In this document: one piece after another, positions 12,278 through 64,000 of the stretch
Position numbering within the stretch: the stretch's first letter is position 1
Layout of the letters: each line of letters opens with the position of its first letter
Assembly (NCBI GenBank): GCA_035610835.1
Contig: CM069454.1
Span: 61,796,580-61,860,579, forward strand
Length of the DNA stretch: 64,000 nt
Direction: 5' to 3'
Source: Ophiura sarsii
Lineage: Eukaryota > Echinodermata > Ophiuroidea > Amphilepidida > Ophiuridae
Translations under genes and position numbers: made by a program
The notes under the pieces: generated by a model
What the model was told of the DNA's origin: nothing
Databases searched by the model: none
The model's input: the letters and a program-made list of their open reading frames with translations, nothing else

Positions 12278-13030
12278 CACTCTTAGAAAAAATGGTTCGT
12301 TTAAGAACCCTTTTTTGTCCCGCGGGGAGCACCTTTTGGCCTAAAAGGTTCTAAAAAGAACCTTAGAATGGTTCTTTGAAGAACTTTCAAATTTTAAATA
12401 AGACATAAAGGTATATTTACTTTTTTGTTTTTATGTAATATGCAAATTCAAGAGAAATGTAAACAAATTTAGTCCTTTTCAACTGTTAAAAATCATTTCT
12501 TCTTGGCTAAAAACATTTTTTACCGTTTTACCAAGAACCATTGAGGGTTCTCCATAATTTTTCCCCAAAAGGTTCTTGAAGCTTGAGGAACCATTTTCTT
12601 GGCTAAAGAACCCTTTTAGAACCTTTTTTGGTTCTAAAAGGAACCCAATGAAATTTCTATAGGGTTCCTTTTAGAACCAAAAAAGGTTCTAAAAGGGTTC
12701 TTTAGCCAAGAAAATGGTTCCTCAAGCTTCAAGAACCTTTTGGGAAAAAATTATGGAGAACCCTCAATGGTTCTTGGTAAAACGGTAAAAAATGTTTTTA
12801 GCCAAGAAGAAATGATTTTTAACAGTTGAAAAGGATTAAATTTGTTTACATTTCTCTTGAATTTGCATATTACATAAAAACAAAAAAGTAAATATACCTT
12901 TAGGTCTTATTTAAAATTTGAAAGTTCTTCAAAGAACCATTCTAAGGTTCTTTTTAGAACCTTTTAGGCCAAAAGGTGCTCCCCGCGGGACAAAAAAGGG
13001 TTCTTAAACGAACCATTTTTTCTAAGAGTG
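12278..13030. mobile_element. 753-bp foldback MITE, TA target
   Basis: Near-perfect palindrome centred at about 12654 with arms of about 370 bp and a roughly 15-nt loop. It begins CACTCTTAGAAAAAATGG, ends with the inverse, and is flanked by TA on both sides (12276-12277 and 13031-13032). The interior is rich in GGTTCTTTT and AAAAGAACC motifs. No protein is encoded. TA flanks fit the Tc1/mariner group, but the assignment is inference. Confidence 0.85.
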
Positions 13031-13125
13031 TATAGGCCTACTGTAAAAAATAATTCAATTAAAAACAATTGAAAATATACATATTTGGGGGGGGGGGGTT
13101 AATACAGAGCTTAGGAATATGTGTA

Positions 13126-14005
13126 GACTGGGAGACAGTAATCGATACCGGGAATCGATAGCGTTTTGCCAGTTAGGGGGTTTATGACCTCCCCACAACA
13201 ATAGCTAGTGTCTGACGCGTTATAATATAATGTTTCGACGCCACGCCTTACTCTGTTAGGAACAGCCCGGACTCCGAGTTGAAAGTAGCCCAATTTTTAG
13301 CCAAAGCACACCTTTTCAACACGCGGCACACAAGTCAAATTCAGAGGGAGCCCAATTATTGGGCGACGAAATAGCGGTATTGGCAAAACTGTTATCTCGT
13401 CATCTCGTCATCTCGTCATCTCGTCATCTCGTCATCTCGTCATCTCGTCATCTCGTCATCTCGTCATCTCGTCATCTCGTCATCTCGTCATCTCGTCATC
13501 TCGTCATCTCGTCATCTCGTCATCTCGTCATCTCGTCATCTCGTCATCTCGTCATCTCGTCATCTCGTCATCTCGTCATCTGTAAATTATCTCGCAATTA
13601 TGTAGTCAATTATCACGTCATCTGTAAATTATCTCGCAATTATGTAGTCAATTATCACGTCATCTGTAAATTATCTCGCAATTATGTAGTCAATTATCAC
13701 GTCATCTGTAAATTATCTCGCAATTATCTCGTCAATTATCACGTCATCTGTAAATTATCTCGCAATTATCTCGTCAGTTATCACGTCATCTGTAAATTAT
13801 CTCGCAATTATCTCGTCAACTATCACGTCATCTGTAAATTATCTCGTCATCTCGTCAATTATCACGTCATCTGTAAATTATCTCGCAATTATCTCGTCAA
13901 TTATCACGTCATCTGTAAATTATCTCGCAATTATGTAGTAAATTATCACGTCATCTGTAAATTATCTCGCAATTATGTAGTCAATTATCACGTCATCTGT
14001 AAATT
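13126..14005. repeat. Relocated copy of satellite right-arm start
   Basis: Matches 8246 to about 9133, including the non-satellite shoulder (GACTGGGAGACAGTAATCG), in direct orientation. The difference seen is about one 8-bp ATCTCGTC unit. It ends abruptly inside a 42-bp monomer where foldback sequence begins. The 224-residue frame across it is a satellite translation. Confidence 0.85.
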
Positions 14006-14574
14006 AACAAATTTAGTCCTTTTCAACTGTTAAAAATCATTTCTTCTTGGCTAAAAACATTTTTTACCGTTTTACCAAGAACCATTGAGGGTTCTCCATA
14101 ATTTTTCCCCAAAAGGTTCTTGAAGCTTGAGGAACCATTTTCTTGGCTAAAGAACCCTTTTAGAACCTTTTTTGGTTCTAAAAGGAACCCAATGAAATTT
14201 CTATAGGGTTCCTTTTAGAACCAAAAAAGGTTCTAAAAGGGTTCTTTAGCCAAGAAAATGGTTCCTCAAGCTTCAAGAACCTTTTGGGAAAAAATTATGG
14301 AGAACCCTCAATGGTTCTTGGTAAAACGGTAAAAAATGTTTTTAGCCAAGAAGAAATGATTTTTAACAGTTGAAAAGGATTAAATTTGTTTACATTTCTC
14401 TTGAATTTGCATATTACATAAAAACAAAAAAGTAAATATACCTTTAGGTCTTATTTAAAATTTGAAAGTTCTTCAAAGAACCATTCTAAGGTTCTTTTTA
14501 GAACCTTTTAGGCCAAAAGGTGCTCCCCGCGGGACAAAAAAGGGTTCTTAAACGAACCATTTTTTCTAAGAGTG
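14006..14574. mobile_element. Left-truncated foldback MITE
   Basis: Identical in layout to 12278-13030 but lacking the first 186 or so bases. It joins the satellite at ACAAATTTAGTCC and keeps the loop, the full right arm and the terminal AGTGTA. The following flank repeats that of the first copy, including a G run near 14631. Confidence 0.85.
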
Positions 14575-15046
14575 TATAGGCCTACTGTAAAAAATAATTC
14601 AATTAAAAACAATTGAAAATATACATATTTGGGGGGGAGGGGGGTTAATACAGAGCTTAGGAATATGTGTAGAGAATAAAAAAGCACTGGCGACCGCCCC
14701 AACTAAGCAAGTTTGTCCACCAATGTAGACCTTCTTTTTTACGTTGCATACAAACGTACAGTTTGTTGTAGAAATATACAGGAAAAACCTGTAAAAGTTG
14801 TATTTTTACAGTTGTAAAAAGTTGGCATCCTTGCTGCCAGCTTTTTACCGTAAAAGGTACAGTATTTTTTTACTGTAAAATTAAGTATAATTGACAACTT
14901 ATAATAGTGTATATTAATGATGTTGATATGCTTTAAAACTTGAATAACAGCTGCAGTTTTAACTTTAGTCGTAATAGGCCTGGAAAATTGAACATAAGAA
15001 ATACAGTATTTTGCTGTATTTCCAAATTACAGCCAAATTACAGTCA

Positions 15047-15205
15047 TTTATTTCGTCATCTGGAAATTATGTTGAAATTATCTCGTCAATTATCTCAGTC
15101 ATCTTCAAATTATGTTGTAAAATGTTGCCCCCCCCCCCCCCTTCCGGGCCCCCCTCATTTTGCCCAGCCCCCACACCAAAGTATTTCTGAACACTCCTTA
15201 CTATA
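15047..15205. repeat. Satellite and poly-C element relics
   Basis: 15047-15120 carries degraded satellite words (ATTATCTCGTCAATTATCTC). 15127-15205 carries a C run followed by CACCAAAGTATTTCTGAACA, the end of the element family at 10336-11137. Confidence 0.6.
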
Positions 15206-16905
15206 ATATATTTCTGAACACTCCCTTACTATAATAATAGGCCTATATTTAATCCCGAAAAAAAAAATCAGCTTTCATTTACTCATTTAGTAAACCCATG
15301 GACTTGTCTAAGTGAGTCCTTGTATTGTATAACCTGAGACGAATTCAGGTTTATTCTTTTCTTTTTTTAAATTATATAAAGAGCAAATGTGAACTAGCCC
15401 AACAGACATCCACATTGACAAAGTTAAATGAAGAACTGACTCGATCGAGTCAAAGACCTTTTATATATGAGATCCGATGAAAACACACTCGGGTTTTGTC
15501 TGGAAAAAGTCTCGTCATTTTATCAACAAAAATCAGGATCGTATCACCAATGTGTACTTCTCCTTTATTTTCTTCCCACATGTTGCTCCCATGGGGAACA
15601 CTATGGGAAAGGGAAAGTCATGACAAGTATTAATATTAAGTAAAGATTGGAGAAACCGGAAGATTCGCGAAACCTAATGTCAAAGGTCAATATGACTACA
15701 TTTTGGTGTTATTGAAAGAAGAAAAAATCGTTTCCATTAAATAATTAAGTGTCCGTTTTTACATGTATTATCATAGATTAACTCCATCTATTACTGTCAG
15801 TTATATTTTGCATTAAAGAAAAATCATATGTGTAACTATCAAGCAAAATTATAAATCAAAACGAAAATTACATTAAATTTGATATAGAATCGCTTCCTCA
15901 CTGTGGATAGTTTTTGCTGTGGTGTCGTCTGGAAACAGGAATCGACAACTCCTGAAATTGCCAGATTTTACCCCAAATACGCTCAAGAAATCTAAAATTG
16001 TGTAGGTATTTTGTAAACACTATTTTGTTTGTTGTAAGACTCCGTCGATTGATCAATTTTATACTCGGAATATGTTGATTTAGATGCAAAATCGTCGGTC
16101 TCTGCGTGGTATTCAATCAGGAATTTGTTGTGCTTTGTCATGAACTCGACCCAACTTCGACCCATTTTCGTCAGTTTCCGCTGCCATAAATTGACCAATT
16201 TTTCTCATATGGTCCTGGGACCATATCCGTAATTTGGTTATTAAACACGTATTGGGGACATAGTCTGTGTTTAAATCACAATTCTGCCATACATATCCTG
16301 GGAAGTCTATTATAATTTTTTTTCACCAGCCAGTGCATGGAATGACGACGTCTTCCGAAATCAGCTGATCACAAGATCAGACGTGTCGGCTCGATCGATT
16401 GCTCAGCCATCCGGCGACCATCAATCATCATTTTAGGCCTACATTTTATGAACTGAAATTGCTATACTTTTGATACAGATGTTTTAGTTTAGAATTGAGA
16501 TCAACATAATATTAAGATTTACAATTTTGTTGTTGACAAATATTATATTTATACTTTTAATTATAATAATATTGAGTAAAATTATATGAAAACAGCACTC
16601 AGCAGGCTGTGCTACAATTATGATACGCTTCTTGCACGTACGTTGCAGGTGCCCAGCCAAGGGGGGGGGGGGGGGGGGGGGGGGGCAGGGGCAGTTACAC
16701 ACTCCATAGTACCTGGTAGGCTAAATACGTAAGCCGGGCCATGCGGGGAGTAGGCCTATGAGTATGACGTGTTTAATGGTTTTTAACCTTTCATGATTAT
16801 AAGGCCTACATGTATGTTGATTTTTAAAATTGTGGCAACTCAACTGTCTGTGCTGTGGCCGGGCTTGGCGTGTCTGCGCACATTTTCATACTTATAAATA
16901 CTATA
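15206..16905. other. No supported gene; possible upstream promoter area
   Basis: This is the longest stretch before TRIP12 with little repeat content. It contains a palindrome at about 16206-16230 (ATATGGTCCTGGGACCATAT) and a 25-nt G run at 16661-16685. A non-coding first exon of TRIP12 could lie here or nearer the gene, but I see no signal that fixes it. Confidence 0.3.
16113..16187 (-). other. Short minus-strand ORF, doubtful
   Basis: A 24-codon frame on the minus strand starts MAAETDENGSK and has a purine at -3 and G at +4. It could be an uORF or the first coding exon of a divergent gene, but no downstream exon or good donor was found. An overlapping longer minus-strand frame (15992-16198) is equally unsupported. 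Confidence 0.15.
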
Positions 16906-17122
16906 TAGTCGCCGGCAGAGTAGTTCAGTACTTGGCCCTACGCACGCGATAATTATGAGCGTGTAGGCAGTAACATTCTGGACGCCATTATATAGATGTA
17001 ATCAGGCAAATCGGTTGCGTGCGTTGGTCGGCTCAAAGTTATGTTAAATTATATTCCACCAATGAGAACTACACTTCTAAGTTCCATGTTTACACAATCG
17101 TAACAGGAAAATGTGTTGACTA
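16906..17122. mobile_element. MITE, GTCGCCGGCAGAG family
   Basis: The left end TAGTCGCCGGCAGAG is flanked by TA; the right end is near GTTGACTATA at about 17115-17124. It matches the better-preserved copy at 58824-59052 over interior words such as ATGAGCGTGT, GGTAACATTCT-like and TTATATTCCACCAATG. The right half is diverged. Confidence 0.6.
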
Positions 17123-17434
17123 TACGCTACTTACACGCAATCGCCATTTTAAAATGATAGCCAAGGGAAGGCTCTTCCCTCTTATCAACACGCCCAACCA
17201 CGTCACGCGATGCACGAACCTGCGTGAAACCACCGACTCAGTGTGGCGTGATAGTGCATGAGGGTAGAGCCTCGCTTTCAATGTAGTTCCATATGAACCG
17301 TGCAAGTAGCATATAGTGCATGGACATCATCATTTTTTATGTTTAAAATATTGAAATTTAAAAGAGATGCATCACTGGTTCTACTCAATAAACATAGGCC
17401 TATTTCCTATACATAGACATATTAAAATAACAAT

Positions 17435-17575
17435 ACTATATAGTCGGATTCAAAATTAAATGAACACATTGAGCAGCGTATTGCGTGAAGCGCGCACAAC
17501 CTGCGGCATTATCATTTCGGACGCGATCATATTTGTGCTGCGTGCGTGTTGTTCGTTCAATTATAATGAATCTGA
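17435..17575. mobile_element. Diverged MITE, relative of 47703-47853
   Basis: Shares words with the copy at 47703-47853 such as GCAGCGTAT, GCGTGAAGCG, ACGCGATCAT-like and GTGTTGTTCGTTCAATTAT. The left terminus CTATATAGTCGG is altered. Confidence 0.5.
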
Positions 17576-17694
17576 AGGAGCTGAATGTGTGGAAAACAGT
17601 CCTTGTCAAAAATCAATGGGCGCAAGACAAATTTAATGGGACAGTTTATTGGACGCAGTCTTCACGTTCGATTTCCAGCATTTTTTTGGGGTAA

Positions 17695-17795
17695 GCTTTA
17701 GAATACCCTACCATTTGTATTACTCACTGTGTAAGTTAATGGGTCGTTCTTTAAAAGTCCTCATTGAAGACATGCAATGGTAGGGTATACTAAAG
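17695..17795. mobile_element. Short hairpin element
   Basis: The left arm CTTTAGAATACCCTACCATT pairs with AATGGTAGGGTATACTAAAG about 60 nt downstream. This is a foldback structure of about 100 bp with no coding content. Confidence 0.55.
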
Positions 17796-17998
17796 GAACT
17801 CCGTCAACCGTGTAACGCACGTATAACCTGTGTCCAATAAGCAAAATACAGTATACGTGTGTGTACACGATCTAGATTTAACAATTCGAACTAACACATT
17901 TTAGTAATAAAACACATGGAAATACAGGCATGATTTCGCTCACGAGTCACGATGGATTTCATTATTGTTTACATCTTACGAGGCGCCATTGTGATATG

Positions 17999-18177
17999 CA
18001 GCCCTCAAATTAAGAAATGGAAAGGGCAAGACAATTTCAGGCAATTTGAAAGGGGCACCAACTTCCACCAAGGCAATTATGTACTTTTCAATGGAGTAAA
18101 AACAGCCAGAAGTTGAGGGCATCGAGGCAACTAGGTGGGGCACCGACGGCAATTGCCTTCGGTTAATTTGAGGGCTG
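17999..18177. mobile_element. hAT-like MITE with 8-bp target duplication
   Basis: The ends are CAGCCCTCAAATTAA and TTAATTTGAGGGCTG. Perfect 8-bp direct repeats GTGATATG flank it at 17991-17998 and 18178-18185, the hallmark of hAT insertion. An inverted relative with its own 8-bp duplication is at 47035-47210. The 179-bp element has no transposase and would move only in trans. Confidence 0.9.
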
Positions 18178-18184
18178 GTGATAT

Positions 18185-19223
18185 GGGTCATTCCACAGTA
18201 AACCAACACCAAATCCTGAAAAATGTCAAAATATTCAAACACAAATAAAGGAAAAAATTCTTTGATTTCTTATTTTTAACATTGAGCATTCCTTTTCACT
18301 TGTAATAGAGAGATAGTTGGGTAAATTTCAACTCTCTATCTGAAACTTTTAAAATTTCTCCTACAGCAAGTGTGGGAAATATAACGGTCGCACATTGACA
18401 TACCTGTTTTCACCATGTTCGACCGTTATTTACCATTTCAAGGCTGAGACTCAAAATGTTACATATGTACACTTTTTAAAATTATTTTATCATATGGATT
18501 TCTATTGAGTTCTTTTTTTAAAACCATTTACATCACTGACTGATAATTACCTGAACTGTAATATGTATTTTTGTTTACCCCTGTATGTCAATGTTCGACC
18601 GTTATAATGTGACATTAAAACTGACATACTTAAATTTCAGTGGCGAAACTGAAATATTTTATAATGTTCACTTTCAAGAAATAATTTATACACTAGTTTC
18701 TTCACTACAAATCATTTTCAATACTAGCTGGTACCTACTGTATAACATTGTGCAATATCAGCATTAATACAGGAGGTGTTCTGCAAATTTTGGTAAAATG
18801 GTAAATGTTTGACATACATGTTCGACCGTTATTGCAAAAATGAAGAAAGGCTGTTAGTAGCTTTACAAATAAACTAACATTAATTCTTTCTATGGTTTTG
18901 ATGGGTGCTGACCATTTGTTTTTGTACTATAATCATTTTTACTGGGTTTATCATTCAGTTTTCTTGAAAAGTGATGATTATTATTACGTTTTTTTGTCAT
19001 GTCAGAATAACGAGACCCAAATTTGGTCTTTTTTGGCACATGAATGGTTATAAAATAAAAACGAAACATGCTATTAGGCTGAACATTTCAGAACTATCTC
19101 TCCTTGTCCTTATCTACTGCATGTAAAAGTTACAAGCAAGTGATACCAATAGTTTCCACAAAACAATCATGAATTTCCCAAGATACCCGCGGACCGCGGT
19201 GTTGGTTTACTGTGGAATGACCC
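18185..19223. mobile_element. 1039-bp TIR element with internal motif repeats
   Basis: Terminal inverted repeats of about 25 bp begin GGGTCATTCCACAGTAAACC, and ATAT lies at both outer edges (18181-18184 and 19224-19227). The AT-rich interior holds TGTTCGACCGTTAT at 18416, 18592 and 18819, plus the inverse word ATAACGGTCG near 18381. No long frame is present, so it is probably non-autonomous. Its left edge coincides with the hAT-like MITE's target duplication. Confidence 0.85.
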
Positions 19224-19778
19224 ATATAATTTTTGTTGGCTCCTTTTCGTAACAAGTGACGTCATGATTTCAACAATCTCTTAATTGCACAGAATTTTGC
19301 TATTTTTTAAATTTTATACCGACCGTTAGAGTTCTGCGCATACGTGTAAACCAATGGGCTTTTTAACTCTGACGAAAACGAAATATAAACTGCCGACACT
19401 TGAGGATTTATCAAGTTAATTTGAAGATGAAACTCAATCTTTGTAGGTTTGGATTTGATAGTACCGTTTAGTACGTGATCAAATATCAAGTAAGGAATCT
19501 TTTTGCATCGCACTTTTGCTACATATTTGTGCAATTGCATCGGAAGACTTCAAAAGTGCTAAATGAATTTATTTCTATGTATAAATGTCTATTTATTTGA
19601 ATTTTGTTTGATTTATTGGAAAATTGTTGAAAATTCAACAAATTCACTGATTTTTGTGGAAAAAACGCCAGACCGAGAGGTTTATTCAGTTGCATCAATT
19701 GGTTTGGTGGGAAAAGTTATTTATTTAAATTCGTCTAAAAAGCACTAAATTTATGATTTTTTCGGTTTAATTTTGCAG
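19224..19778. other. No gene seen; immediate upstream of first coding exon
   Basis: AT-rich sequence leading to the polypyrimidine tract and TTTTGCAG acceptor at 19771-19778. The acceptor implies at least one upstream non-coding exon, which I could not place. Confidence 0.4.
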
Positions 19779-19821
19779 ATATCATAATAACAGCCAGCCA
19801 ACGACGCAGATACAACTGGGA

Positions 19822-19849
19822 ATGTCTCGGCCTCAGGCCGCAGCCTATT

Positions 19850-19869
<20 letters not shown>
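19822..19869 (+). promoter_or_regulatory. uORF overlapping the TRIP12 start
   Basis: A 15-codon frame begins MSRPQAAAYYG 28 nt upstream of the chosen TRIP12 ATG and ends at TAG 19867-19869, inside the coding sequence in another frame. Both ATGs have a purine at -3. If translated, it would reduce initiation at the main start. It is seen in sequence only; use is inferred. Confidence 0.4.

Positions 19870-64000
<44,131 letters not shown>

Larger units (their letters stand above)
12237..14852. repeat. Nested composite repeat
   Basis: Outer ends are inverted: GCTGGCAGCAAGGATGCCAA at 12237 and TTGGCATCCTTGCTGCCAGC at about 14824-14843. Inside lie a complete foldback element (12278-13030), a short unique flank, a satellite block (13126-14005), a left-truncated second foldback (14006-14574) and a repeat of the same flank. 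The segment from about 12464 to 13125 is directly repeated at about 14006-14673, with the satellite block between the two copies. Confidence 0.8.

Noticed and set aside
13359..14033. 224-residue open frame with repeated RHLVISSS and NYHVICKLSR peptides
   Set aside because: It is a direct translation of the 8-bp and 42-bp satellites and a piece of foldback. Equivalent frames occur in the other satellite arms, and there are no codon-level constraints.

Overview
This is a eukaryotic, AT-rich window. It contains the 5' two thirds of one large, intron-rich gene on the + strand, preceded by about 19.8 kb of repeat-dominated DNA. The gene is the orthologue of vertebrate TRIP12, a HECT-type E3 ubiquitin ligase. 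I rebuilt 33 coding exons from conserved peptide blocks, GT-AG borders and phase continuity. Exons 1-32 sum to 5811 nt (1937 codons) with no frame conflict. Exon 33 opens the HECT domain and runs into the window edge, so the catalytic cysteine lies outside. The organism looks like a marine invertebrate deuterostome, perhaps an echinoderm such as a brittle star. That is inferred from the animal-style TRIP12, the dense MITE load, the very long C/G homopolymers and the TTAGGG-type interstitial repeat; the species cannot be fixed from sequence alone.

Region 1-19778 has no convincing gene. In order it holds: two diverged tandem copies with poly-C runs (551-1420); a minisatellite enclosing a fusion-type telomeric repeat (1650-2430); a terminal-inverted-repeat element built of CCAATATTGG blocks (2467-3067); a giant inverted satellite with arms at 3957-5983 and 8368-10242; hairpin satellites (5984-6575 and 11363-11790); a poly-G TIR element (10336-11137); a nested composite of a 753-bp foldback element, a relocated satellite block and a second truncated foldback (12237-14852); and several MITEs, including an hAT-like one with a clear 8-bp target duplication abutting a 1039-bp TIR element (17999-19223).

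Region 19779-64000 is TRIP12. Exons 1-6 encode a long basic, Ser-rich disordered N-terminus. Exons 7-14 encode an armadillo/HEAT-like block, exons 15-16 the WWE domain, exons 17-19 a conserved helical block, and exons 20-22 a disordered linker. Exons 23-32 encode the pre-HECT region and exon 33 the HECT start. Introns are filled with MITEs (hAT-, piggyBac/TTAA- and TA-target types), tRNA-derived SINE-like pieces and tandem repeats.

The most unusual feature is that at least seven exons (8, 10, 15, 24, 27, 30, 33) have partial copies of one exon edge beside them, usually in tandem and often with the splice site intact. Exon 27 is followed by six further donor copies. Exon 33 is preceded by an array of acceptor copies with an exact 151-bp period.
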